Origin: Spironucleus salmonicida
Lineage: Eukaryota > Fornicata > Diplomonadida > Hexamitidae
DNA length: 64,000 bases
Direction: 5' to 3'
Assembly (NCBI GenBank): GCA_000497125.2
Contig: CM035319.1
Location: forward strand, 1,604,001-1,668,000
Below the pieces are notes generated by a model, which saw nothing but the letters and a program-made list of their open reading frames with translations, searched no databases and was not told where the DNA came from. The position numbers and the translations under genes were made by a program. Below are positions 1 through 10,800 of this stretch, one piece after another. Position 1 is the stretch's first letter, and every line of letters starts with the position of its first letter.

Positions 1-1245
1 TTTAATGAAAAAGATAAGATTAAAAAAATAAATGAACTGATTAGTAATATATGTCTTGCTGATATGAATTAAAAAATATAAGAATTGCTAAGTAGAATTA
101 GTAGCTTTTAATCTTAAGATGTATCATATTGTTTAGATTTATTTTTAAATTCATATATAGAAGAAATAACAGATAATTAAATATTATATGACCTTTGTTA
201 GTAAATTTTAAATCCATAGTAGATTAAAAAATTGTTTAAAAATGATGCCAATTACACAAAGCATCTAAACAAAAAATTAGTAGAGTTTGAAAAATAAATT
301 AACCTTATGTAAGTTGAAAGTATAGATTTTAATTAAATTTTAAGTATTACACCTTTAAATTTTCCAGATATAGATAGCATAAAGTTGTTTTACTAAAATT
401 GTCAATTTTTAGATATTAGTTTTAATGATAAAGATGAAGTATTTTTTATAAAAGTAAGTTAACTATCTGAATTACTTTTTATACTTTTGCTTAGAATGAA
501 AGAGGGTGGTGAAAGAGATAATGCTAGTACTTAAGCTTTTATTAATTATTTAAATTATCTAATATCTTAATATGGTAAAATTTTATATAATATTTTATAC
601 GAGGGAGTTATAATTGATGATGAAAATATAGATAAATAACTAACAAGATTAAGTTTATTTTTTTCCTTTTTAAATAAGTTGTTAATTATTCTCGGTAATT
701 CTAGGAAAGCGTTTAAGAATTTTTAGATACCTAATATGGTTTAACTATCTATTCTGTTATACTCATTAAAATATTACTTATTTACTGCATAGGATGTAAA
801 TAAACTTAAAGACGATAACCTTATCTCAGTTTGCTAAGAGTTATAGAACTAAGTATTTTCTATGTTAGAATTTCAGGATAAAGTTATTATTTCTTGTATT
901 GATTTGCCATTATTTAGATCTCAACTATAAAAAATACTGAAACAAAAGCTTAAGATTGATGAGTTATTTACCTCATTAGTGTTTGCATTTAAGTTGATAT
1001 CGAATTATAATATTGATTAGGAATATGAATTTTCAAAATTATAGAAAGATCTATAGCCTGAAAATTAATTAGGTCAATGCTTTTCTAAAGAGATTAATAG
1101 TTTTTTCAAGGCTCAAAAAACAGATTTAAAGAAGGTTAAAAAAGAATGGATAAAAATATCTCTTTGGGCATAGAATAAATCAATATATGAGGGTTTAACG
1201 TCAGGTCTTGATAGTTCAGAATTATAAAAGTTCTAACATTTGTGA
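1..1245 (+). CDS. Hypothetical helical protein, 5' end outside window
   Basis: Open in frame 1 from the first base to TGA at 1243-1245, giving at least 414 residues with TAA/TAG read as Gln. The N-terminus lies outside the window. The sequence is rich in Leu, Ile, Lys, Asn and Gln and looks largely alpha-helical. I see no catalytic motif and no clear membrane segment, and I do not recognise a family. The next gene starts on the same strand after a 37 bp AT-rich gap. Reality as a coding region is well supported by the uninterrupted frame in very AT-rich DNA; function is unknown. Confidence 0.7.
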
Positions 1246-1282
1246 TAACTTATTATATTATATAATATATTTTTTCTTAATA

Positions 1283-2434
1283 ATGTAGCCTACAATTATT
1301 TCGCTAATTGGACGATAGTGTTTACCAGTTTAGTCTATACCTGAAATAATTCAACAAGATTTTATAACTTCTATTAAATTGCGACGTTAATCTATCAAAT
1401 CATTGGTATCCGATGGAAATGTACAAGCTATCCGAAATTTAATATTCACCCCTTATTAATTTGACTAATTTTATTCATAAATTTTAACTAAAAATAAATA
1501 TATTTCTACTGCACCAACTCACCGTACAAGTAGTAATGAGGTTGCTTAATTGCTATTAAATCCAAATTCGTCATTCTTCGAAATTAAAAATTTAGATAAG
1601 GCAGTTGATTCTCTTATTTACTATTTAGCTCTTACATCATCTCACTTTACTCCTCTTGTTAATTAATTTGAATAGACAGTTTAATCTAAACTCGATACAT
1701 CATAACTTTAGTCAATTGTACTTTAAGAGGTTTCAAATGAAGTATAATAATAAATTAGAACTACAGAATCAAAACTTAATTAACAGAATGAAAAGATAGC
1801 TTAAATTTAGCATGAAATAATTTAGCTTAAATAGATATCTGAAAGAATAGATATAGGTAAAACACTAGCTTTAGAGCAATTTTAAAAAATTCAAACGGCC
1901 TAAGAATAGATTAATTGCTCAAGCAAGTCTATTCTAACTAAGGTGTAATATTAATTCAGTAAAAAATAGACTAAGGTATAAGAACTTTAAAAATTATTAA
2001 AAGTTATTTAGAATTATATAACAAATGATTTGACTTAAAAAGAGATAGATTATGAATAAATGAAAACTAACTTTACATCAGAAATTCAAGTGTATAAAAA
2101 GAAAATCATTTAACTATAAGATTAAGAATCATCAATTAAATTAAGGCAATAAACCCTTACGGTATAAAAATAAGAAATTTCGAAGAAATAGTTAAAATAA
2201 GATTCAAAATTGAACAAGTTTGAATCAGAAATAACGTCAAAAATAGATACTTACACAACAGATGTGGAACGTTAACTGGTAGAGTTTTAATCTAATTTTT
2301 AAACGTTAAAATTGACATTAGAAACTAGTAAAAGATGTTAAAGAGATACTGATGCATTGATGGCAAGAAATTAAAAATTAGAGGAAGAAATAATAGCTAT
2401 AAAAAAAGAAAATGCTAAACTACGCGAGAAATGA
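1283..2434 (+). CDS. Coiled-coil protein, 383 aa
   Basis: ATG at 1283 follows directly after an AT-rich stretch of the kind seen before most starts here, and TGA ends the frame at 2432-2434. The first roughly 135 residues are mixed. From about residue 140 to the end the protein is rich in Gln, Lys, Glu, Ser and Ile in heptad-like order, consistent with a long coiled coil. Many of the Gln residues are written TAA or TAG. It converges on the kinase gene with only 9 bp between stop codons. It could be a cytoskeletal or basal-body component, but nothing in the sequence proves that. Confidence 0.75.
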
Positions 2435-2443
2435 TCAAAATTA

Positions 2444-3562
2444 TCACTTAAGAAATTTACAGTTTAGGAGTTACTCTGGTGACCAACGGGAGGCAGGGTC
2501 ATACGTTAACAGACCTTGCAGCATTTCGTAATATGATTCATAGTCGTCTTTAGTTTCTCTTAGATATGGGTTTTCAATTTCATAACGTAAATGCCGTAAT
2601 TCACACTATGGTCTTCCAACTGCTTTTAACACAGCTTCTGATGGATAAAATTTATCCTATTTTGCAATTTAAAGCTCATCCATCTATTCTAAATGTTGCG
2701 AATAGAAATAATAATCTGACTAAACAAAAAATCTCTTCGATTCTTCTCTCATTTTTCCATTTTGCACTAAAAAGAACTATGGAGGGGTACCCAGTAATGT
2801 AAACATCTACCGACATAACATATGAGATGAATTTGATGGGAAAACGGGTTGAAGCTTGTGCATTTCAAATATGAGGCAGCCAAAAGACCACATGTCAATG
2901 GGAAAAGAATATCGCAATCTGTACAAAACTTCTGGTGCTCTAAACCATCGAGATTAAATATAAGAGTGAAGCTTATCTTATTCGAATCTAACTGCTGAAC
3001 CGAAATCAATTAATTAGAATTCACCATCCTCTGAAACCATAATGTTATCTGGTTTAATATCAGTATGAATTAAATTACGTTATTTGAAAACTAAAAACCA
3101 CTAAGCCATCTTTTTAATTATAGGTTTAAGCTCTGTAAGTGAAATTCCAGATCTTCTTGCTCGAAGATGCTTGCTAAGACTCTAATTCAACAATTCCATA
3201 ATAATAAAAAAATGACCTTAATAATCAAATGTCTCAATTATCTTTGCTGTAATATTCGTATCTTCAATGCTTCTCATAATAGTTGCCTCTCTTTCGCAAG
3301 ATTCTCTAAATATTTTTTATTATCTAGCTACTTTCGCAGCATATTATTTACCTTGTTAATTTTCTACATGTAATACTCGTCCAAATGAACCTTATCCAAG
3401 TAATGCTAAAACTTTGTATTATTTGAACATCGAACCTGGTCTAATCGCATTAAAGTAACCATCAGAATCTGTAAACGTTTCGCTATGTACTACAAATGAT
3501 CGTGTTAGTTTATTCATACCCTGTGCTGGTTATTAAAAGGATTAATTTATAGGAAGAGTCAT
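2444..3562 (-). CDS. Protein kinase, DYRK/CLK-like (CMGC group)
   Basis: A 372-residue protein kinase. The glycine loop reads GQGSFGRV. The catalytic loop HTDIKPDN is at residues 166-173, with Thr replacing the usual Arg of HRD. The DFG motif starts at Asp186, followed by the activation segment YIQSRWFRAPE and the IDMWSFGC motif of the F helix. HT/HC in place of HR and the YxQSRxxRAPE segment are typical of DYRK, CLK and SRPK kinases; the Tyr of YIQS would be the DYRK-type autophosphorylation site. The C-lobe ends with LLTYDPASRW. Two in-frame starts are possible: 3562 (used) and 3517, 15 codons downstream. There is no accessory domain. The substrate is unknown; I am sure of kinase, less sure of subfamily. 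Confidence 0.92.
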
Positions 3563-4320
3563 TGATTTTAGAGCGGATTGGGTTATTGAGAGTTTAATAG
3601 AATATTAATATAATATTTCAAAGTTTATACAAATAAGTTATATTATATAGTATAATTTTTAGTAATAGAAAAATTAAAAATTTGATAAAATAATCAATAA
3701 TATTAACACTTCATAAAAATAAAATATAACATCATTTTTACTTATTAGTTGGAGAAAATACGTAATATAATACATTACACTTCAATTTGTAGAATATATC
3801 ATCAGCATACAACTTCAGATATATAAATCATATAAATTGGTGAAAAAGAGCTAGAGTTATCATTGTTTTTCATTTGGACACAAAATATAAATTTAATTAG
3901 TTTCTTATTCATACTACTTCAATACTTATTCCCTTCGCCTATTTTTCCGTGACTAAGTTTTAAAACAAAAAAATATATCAATTTTGTATAAAAGAAAATA
4001 TCTAACTATTTACAATCAAATAACTAAATAAAAGGTCTTTTAATTTATCCAAATTATACTAATTTCGTATTTCTGGCTATTTTATATGGTTTTAATTTTT
4101 ACTTTAGCATTCAACATGATCTGAATGCAGTTATTATTTTTATTTTTGTAAGTGCGATAATAATATAATTGCTCAATATAATCATGATGCAATTTACGTT
4201 TTTTCAAATAAATATAAGAATAAATGTTAAGCATTAATTGTAATTTACTATTTATATTTTATGTTATCTTTAGTTTGAATACAAATAGTTCAAAAAATTT
4301 AATATACACTCAATACACAT
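3563..4320. other. AT-rich intergenic region
   Basis: About 760 bp of very AT-rich DNA between the kinase start and the 3' end of the small gene below. The first bases must hold the kinase promoter; a TATA-like stretch lies near 3605-3655. Only ORFs under 40 codons are present. I see no tRNA-like or repeated structure. Confidence 0.6.
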
Positions 4321-4590
4321 TCAAATAAATAGTCTCATAAGTCGCTTGAAAATTGATCGAACTTTCATACTTTCCTCTTTTTCTAAGACAAGCACTCGTA
4401 ATACATCACTACCCTTTGCTAAAGTGAAAACAGTTGCTTAATAGTCTACAATTGGCTGATAGTTTGGTAGAAAATTACATTTCGAATTTGTTAATTTACT
4501 AATATATTCTGCAACTTTGATAAACGGCGTATTATCTGGTACTACAAACGGTTAGATTATATGCTTATTTGTGTTCGGAATTATTTTCAT
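4321..4590 (-). CDS. Small protein, 89 aa, weakly ubiquitin-like
   Basis: ATG at 4590 and TGA at 4321-4323. The stretch VPDNTPFIKVAEYI followed by a later KGSD segment resembles by eye the middle and end of UFM1/ATG12-type ubiquitin folds. It lacks the C-terminal glycine a conjugated modifier needs: the last residues are RLMRLFI. The resemblance is only suggestive. The gene is divergent from the membrane-protein gene at 4657 across a 66 bp AT-rich promoter. Confidence 0.55.
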
Positions 4591-4656
4591 TTTAAAAATT
4601 TGTAATTTAATATAATTTTTATTATATATATAAATAAATAATTTTTCAATATTAAA
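4591..4656. promoter_or_regulatory. Short divergent promoter
   Basis: 66 bp between two divergent start codons, consisting almost only of A and T, with TATA-like runs near 4611-4635. It must serve both genes if each is transcribed separately. Inferred from gene positions, not from a proven motif. Confidence 0.45.
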
Positions 4657-5490
4657 ATGTTTGTTATTTTGCAATATCATATTAAAGTGACAGAGGAGCT
4701 ATTTATTAATAAAAACGAGCTAAATCTAGCTACACGACCTTATTTAGAGGGTATACGCCTATAAACAGGAGTTGATATTGTTATTATCTCGTAAAATAGA
4801 TTTAGACACTCTGTTGAAGCAGGTAAAGTTGACGATAAGAAGCTAAACAAAATATTATTATCAAATGATAGCATTAATATTTTTCAGGTGGCGTTAACAG
4901 GAGCTTAAGTTCACCCATTGCTCTAATATTTAATTTAATCGTCTTCCTGTGATAGATAGCGAGACCTATTCCCTGAATTGCACGGAGTTTAACTAGATCT
5001 GAATAATGCTACTTGTGCTGTATCAGGAGTTAGGGTTTGCACATGGTTTGTATCGGAATCATATTTATGTAAACGGTGGTAAGTGCTTACAGATACAGAT
5101 ATTGTAAGGGTTATTATTGATTCTTATCTTATAAATGACACGAGAGTCCAAGAAATTTTAACCGGTACACCATTATCTTCAAAATCAATAGATTTAGTTA
5201 AATCAGTTAAATATTTTTTGTTTTCATATACAGGTGATCTGTTAGAAAATGATATATCAGGCTAGTAAACTAATGAGTCTAGTCTGAACTCATTTGTAGT
5301 TGTTTCTTGCCTTATAATTGTTATGGCAATTGGTATTAACATCTTTTTTATTTATTCTAGATACGAACTTCAATCACCAGAAAATGATTCTTACGTCGGA
5401 TAGTAGATGCAAGAAACAGAAGAAGAAGCAAAGTTTAAAAAATTAGGTAGGAAAGAAGTTTTAGAACAATTAGCTGGTAACAATGAGTGA
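4657..5490 (+). CDS. Single-pass membrane protein, 277 aa
   Basis: ATG at 4657 and TGA at 5488-5490. One clear hydrophobic segment at about residues 212-234 (Val/Ile/Met/Phe-rich) is followed by a charged 40-residue tail rich in Glu and Lys. No convincing signal peptide: the N-terminus begins MFVILQYH and soon becomes polar. The 210 residues before the membrane segment contain several Cys and probably form a globular domain, which I do not recognise. Topology is unresolved; a tail facing the cytoplasm would fit its charge. It converges on the gene at 5498 with 7 bp between. Confidence 0.75.
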
Positions 5491-5497
5491 AATTTTG

Positions 5498-6067
5498 TCA
5501 CTACTATGTTTTTCGTGCAGTTTACGCCTTCATCTATGTTTCCTCATGCTCTAGACGAGATTTACTCAAGAACTCAAGTTATGCTAGCTTCGCTGAACCT
5601 CGGAATTAAAATTCTCCCTTTGGTATTTCTGCTTCGAATTTTAATGGATTATGGATAATTTCTCGCTTTAAACCTTGACTTTGGGTAAGAAATTCCTATT
5701 AGTTTTTATTTCGCATCCGTGCATTAAGGACTGGTTATAAAGTTCTGATCTGGCGGCCGTGCAATTGTGATAGTAACAATGTTGGATAGTTATTAGCTAT
5801 TTTCAAAATCTCAAGATTATTTAAGTTATTAGAGTAAAATTAGTTGGAATATTCCTTATTAAAATCCTATCTATAAACGATAGTTGGTTTTGGATTAAGT
5901 AAATTTTTAATTTTTGCTTACATTAAAGGTATTTCACTATTTACAGTGGGAGAAATAGCCATTCGGCCAAAATTAGGTTAATCATTATTTTCAAAGTTTC
6001 TTTCTCGTTTTTTGACATCAGCAGGACTTGGTTGAGCTGATTAACAGCGTATTTTAGAATCTTCCAT
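5498..6067 (-). CDS. Tandem paralogue A, 189 aa, unknown family
   Basis: ATG at 6067 and TGA at 5498-5500. The protein is clearly related to its neighbour at 6161-6751. Both share, in order, a KRE..NF motif, PN(F/L)G...AISP, QA.IKNL..P.PTIV, FYSN.LN.LE.LK.AN.Y, a GL.REI.HNPL.F block and a C-terminal SKS..E.EE segment. No catalytic motif or membrane segment is visible. The low-complexity, conserved-block pattern would fit a scaffold or axonemal microtubule-associated protein, but that is a guess. The two genes lie head-to-tail on the same strand, so tandem duplication is the simplest origin. Confidence 0.8.
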
Positions 6068-6160
6068 TTTTTTGCAATTATTATTTTTATACAATAAGTT
6101 AATATTATTAAAATATTATTAAGCATTTTTCTATTTATAGAATATTTTCAAGTTCAGTTA

Positions 6161-6751
6161 TCACTTAGTTCTTCGGCATTTTTTAATCAACATTTCCTCA
6201 TACTCAATTTTTGACTTGCTTAAGGATTTAATTTAGCTAAACGTTGCTTCGCCGCGTAAAAAATACTACCCTGATACAATTTTCTTATTAAAAAATAACG
6301 GGTTATGTCTAATTTCTCTCTCCAGCCCACAACTCATTGATAAAAAATCTTTGATGTTTTAGTTATTGTTTCGAGCTTTAAATATAGGTGTTATTTATCT
6401 TAACTATCGTTCTGAACATTATTATGATAACATTTTTTCATATTTATTAGCGCATTTTAACATTTCAAGATCATTAAGCGAATTAGAGTAAAACGACGGT
6501 GGTAAATTTTTATTAGCAATAGACTGTGTAACTATTGTAGGTGGAGGGGTAAATAAGTTTTTAATACTTGCTTAGAATATTGGAATATGAGAGCCAGCTT
6601 GAGGAGAAATAGCATTTTTTCCTAAATTAGGATTGCTACTTGTATCAAAGTTCTTTTCTCGCTTTGAAATTTACTATGATAATTCTGGTAGTGAAATTAC
6701 TGGTGCTTTTTCGAAAGATACAAATGATTTTTTGTTATCAATTTACTTCAT
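6161..6751 (-). CDS. Tandem paralogue B, 196 aa, unknown family
   Basis: ATG at 6751 and TGA at 6161-6163. Shares the motif series of paralogue A (KREKNF, NLG.NAISP, QASIKNL, PPPTIV, FYSNSLNDLE, GLEREIRHNPLFF, SKSKIEYEE). Outside these blocks the two proteins are divergent, so the duplication is not recent. It lies upstream of paralogue A with a 93 bp gap. Its promoter is shared with, or adjacent to, that of the divergent gene at 6864. Confidence 0.8.
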
Positions 6752-6863
6752 TCAGTCAATATCGTTTTGTATTATATAAATTAGTCAACTGATCTATAAG
6801 TTTTGTTAATACTTTTAAATGAATATTATATATAATAATTTATTATATATTTCCGCAAACTAA
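6752..6863. promoter_or_regulatory. Divergent promoter with TTCCGCAAA motif
   Basis: 112 bp between divergent starts. It contains TATA-like runs at about 6830-6850 and then TTCCGCAAA ending 4 bases before the ATG at 6864. The same nine bases recur immediately before the ATG at 7895, in an otherwise GC-poor context. Confidence 0.45.
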
Positions 6864-7856
6864 ATGCCATTTGCCTTACTTCCATAGATTCCAAAAACTT
6901 ATTCTCCCTAAGAAGGTATAACTTTAGAATTATCTAAGAATGCATTATTTGCTACGTTTAAGTTAATATCACCTTCTCATGCTGCAGCATCAAAAAGGAT
7001 TTAAGACTTCAAAGATAATCATAACCAAGCTGTTATAGGGTTTTCTAGTTAGCTGTATTAGTTTTTAACAAATTCTGAGATTGAAGTTTATGATTTTCCA
7101 ATAATTGAAACTGTAGCTAATACTTAAGCGGATTTACTGATTTATATACATTAGACAGAATAGTTATACGACTCACCACTTGCTATATAATAAATATTTA
7201 ATGGTGTTTTTGAAATTACTGATTTTCAAGTATGTAGTTAATTTTTAAAACCTCATTTAGATTTAAGAGGTAACTAATTCGGTATATAAAAATAAGACAT
7301 GACTGAAGTATTTGACCCTGATTTTAACAGCTTTATGGGTTATTTTAGATATTAGTAAAATGTTAATGTGGATTTTAATTAAATTGAAATTGACTAGCAT
7401 TAATAAGTTTTTGAGAATTCATTGTTAGTTCACGATTATCCATGTTTTACAACTAGGGTTTAAGGAGTATCATAAGTAATTTTCAATGATAAATTATTTG
7501 AAATAGAACGATTTGTAAGAAAATAACATGGAAAGGTAGATTTGTATGAGGATCCATTTTTGAAATCTTTTTAGTTAGTTGCTTCTGGATTCTATATCGC
7601 ACCAAATAACTAGGTATTTGATGAAATATTTGAGAGATTTTCTGGAGTAGGGCATTCTGTTGAAGTAGCTGATGTAAAGGTTAAAAAGTTTAAATTTGAA
7701 TGGGATGAAGAGGCTGACGCGGAAGAAGATGGTGAAGGTGAGGAAGAAAAAGTAGAAGAAGAAAAATAAGAAGAGGAAGAGGAGTAACATGAATAGTAGG
7801 CAGATGAAAAGGATAATCTGGAAGAATAAAACGATGATGATATTGACGAATAATGA
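6864..7856 (+). CDS. Acidic-tailed protein, 330 aa
   Basis: ATG at 6864, final codon TAA read as Gln, then TGA at 7854-7856. Residues 1 to about 265 look globular. The last 65 residues are a highly acidic tail rich in Glu, Asp and Gln, preceded by a short basic stretch (VKVKKFKFEW). Such tails occur in chaperones, histone-binding and tubulin-binding proteins, but the globular part is not one I recognise. The gene is followed 38 bp later by the EF-hand/WD gene on the same strand, with a similar upstream motif. Confidence 0.75.
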
Positions 7857-7894
7857 TTTATATTTAATTATATATATAAAATTTCTTCCGCAAA

Positions 7895-10800
7895 ATGTCA
7901 TACATTAAAAATGCTCAATAACTAGTAAAATAGATTGACCCAACAAATATTGATTCTATAAAGAAGTTATTTAGTGGAAATTTGGTGAATATTGATGTAT
8001 TTTCTAATGTTATTCACACATATATCCACAAATCCTTTTAAGTAAATGACACAGCTCTTAATTACTTGGCATCTGCTATTATTGATTTATTTGAAGAATT
8101 AGATTCTGATCTTGATGGATTCGTCACATGGTAAGATTTTATTGGTTATTATTCAGAAACGTCATCACAGAGTATTTAATCAAAAGATAAGGCATCAAAT
8201 GTAGCAACAATTTTTAAGTCCATTCAAGGCTAGTCATCTGCAAATTCTGGGAAAACTGGTAAAATTATTATCGATCCAGTATTCCCAAATAATGGAGAAT
8301 TCACAGATTTGCAAGGAACTTGCATTAAATCATTTAATATATATAACGAAACCTATTTTTTGACAACTGAAAGCGGTGTTTACTCATGCGACCAATAATT
8401 CTTATTTCCAAAATTAATATTTGAACCAACTATTGCCAATTTAGTAGGGCATAAACTCGAAAAAGATATCAAAGTTGATCCACGATTAAAAGAAAAAAGA
8501 GAGAAGGAGGCGTTCTTAAAACTTTAAAAACTTGGCATATAAATTAAAAACAAAAAGAAGGAATAAACTATTGATGAAAAAATTGATATTTAATAATACC
8601 TAAGGGGAGTAACAGCTCACTAGTTGTCTTAAAATTCGTCTATTTAGTGTTGTTTGGTACTTAGACCATTACCTCTAATGGCGGTGTGTTGTGATTATCC
8701 TGTGCTAATTTTAGTTTAACTATAAGGAACATTAGGATTTACTGAACCAATTCCATTAACTAGTAAAGCAGTATCAATGTTTTTCGACAACGAGTCAATG
8801 AAATTATATTTAGGTCATGATAATGGTATTATAAGTTTCTATGATATTAAAAAACGCGAAATCCAACCAGATAACACCATTACAACCCCAGATAATATTA
8901 AAACTATTTTAAATGGAAGAAATGTTGAAACCCTAACCCGATAAGAATTATTGACCTTGTATCCAGACCTAAAATCATGTGTAGTAGATATAGCAGACGA
9001 TAATAATTAAGGTTTACAAAGTTCTATTGAGGCTGCTCGTTTAAAATAGAAAATGGCGGTATAGAGTATCCTTAAACTAACAGCAAATGATATGTAGATA
9101 ACTGATTTAATAACAGAGAAAATTTTTGATGCTAATTAATCAACAATGAAGACACATTTTATTAAATAGATCGATATAATAAAAGAGGACCCGCAAGCAT
9201 TTTTGGAGGTAGCAGGATAGCCTGGACCTCTATAAAGAGCAGTAAAGGAGTTAAAGCATGGAGGAGTATAGATTTAAATGCAATGTGAATTTATTGACTC
9301 AAAGTATGCTGTGTAAGGGGCTGTACGTCATTTATCAGGCGGCAGAGGAAATTGGGAAAGATTAGATGAAACAACAAATATTTTACGTGTTGTAGCATGT
9401 GGTAATGATGGCTCTGTTATTATTTTTGATGAAGAAATTGATGTCATCGCTTCTTTTCCAGAGCTTCATCCTGAAGGTGTTGTTGGAATACATGTGTTTA
9501 ATGATTTGATCACTTCTGTTGGATATAATGACGTTTATTAAATCAGTAGAGAGGCTATAAATTCAGCTTATATGGGATAAATCATATCAGTTGACAATAA
9601 ATAGTTGGATTTATCCGCTGAGTCAACTAAAGTTAAATCTAAACAGTAGAAGGTTAAGCATACTGATTAAAACGAATTGATAAAAGGAGATTTAATGAAA
9701 TCGAAGCATTTAATAAATTTAATTCAACCACCTAGACCAGGCAGACCAATTCTGACATCATTTATATTGGGTAATACAATTGGTGTAATTGATCATTAAA
9801 ATTATTTGACACTATTTCATGCGGAGACTGGAGCACATCTAACAAGGGCTTCTATGTCTATACCTAACCTTTTAAGCCTGCGATTTGGAGTGCCCACATA
9901 TCATTATTCTAAAGATACAGGTTTTATTTTAGCAGGGAAGTTTATATATACAATGAAGGCTATTCCAAACGAAACAGTGTAAGATGAATAGGCTATATGG
10001 AATGTTTTGAAATAATAAGAAGACGAAGAATTAAAATAGTTAGGATTATACGTGGATAAGGAGTAATAAGGTAGTCAGTAATATTAAATCCCTCTAGGTA
10101 GTATAAGTAAAAGCGTATTAGATTTCTGTTTTAATTCAGCTACGAATGAAATTGCTTTGATTACTGGAGACTATGAAATAACATTTTATGATGTACATGA
10201 AGGAAAACCTAGCAGAACTATTGATATATTGTCTTTAATTCCAGATTCTTAGGATGATATGTCAGGAAAATATATATCTGAATATTAATCTTTAGAGACA
10301 GGAGATATTTCTAATTAGTTTTAAGAAACTCATTTAGAAAAGTAACCAAAGGTAGAATAGTAACCAACGGGAAATTCTAAATGGAGGAATGTAAAGTCTT
10401 CAATCCCTAAAGTACTTAATTAAATTGATTCTATTAGGTCTAAGAATAAGGATAATATTATAGGTCTTCTTGGAACTAAAATATTAAATCTCGCTATTGA
10501 CGCAAAAGGTCGTGTATTGTATGTAATAGGAACATCTGGAATAGTAACCTTATACTGGACGACAGCTCAACTTTTTGATATGACCAATATTGGTATTTTA
10601 GGCAGAAAAGAAGAATCTGAAAGAAATTAGACTGCCATTGATGATCCTTTTTAAAATTAAGAAGTTCCTAATATTTCAATTTAGACTCATCTAAGGTTGG
10701 CGAATAAAAATGTTATCTAGAATAATAATAGTTACTCACTTAAAATTGATTTTGGGAAAATTGAGATAAATAATGACAATAAGAAACTTATTTCTACATA

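Noticed and set aside
7575-7901. Minus-strand Phe/Leu-rich ORF
   Set aside because: Antisense of the acidic Glu-rich tail of the gene at 6864.
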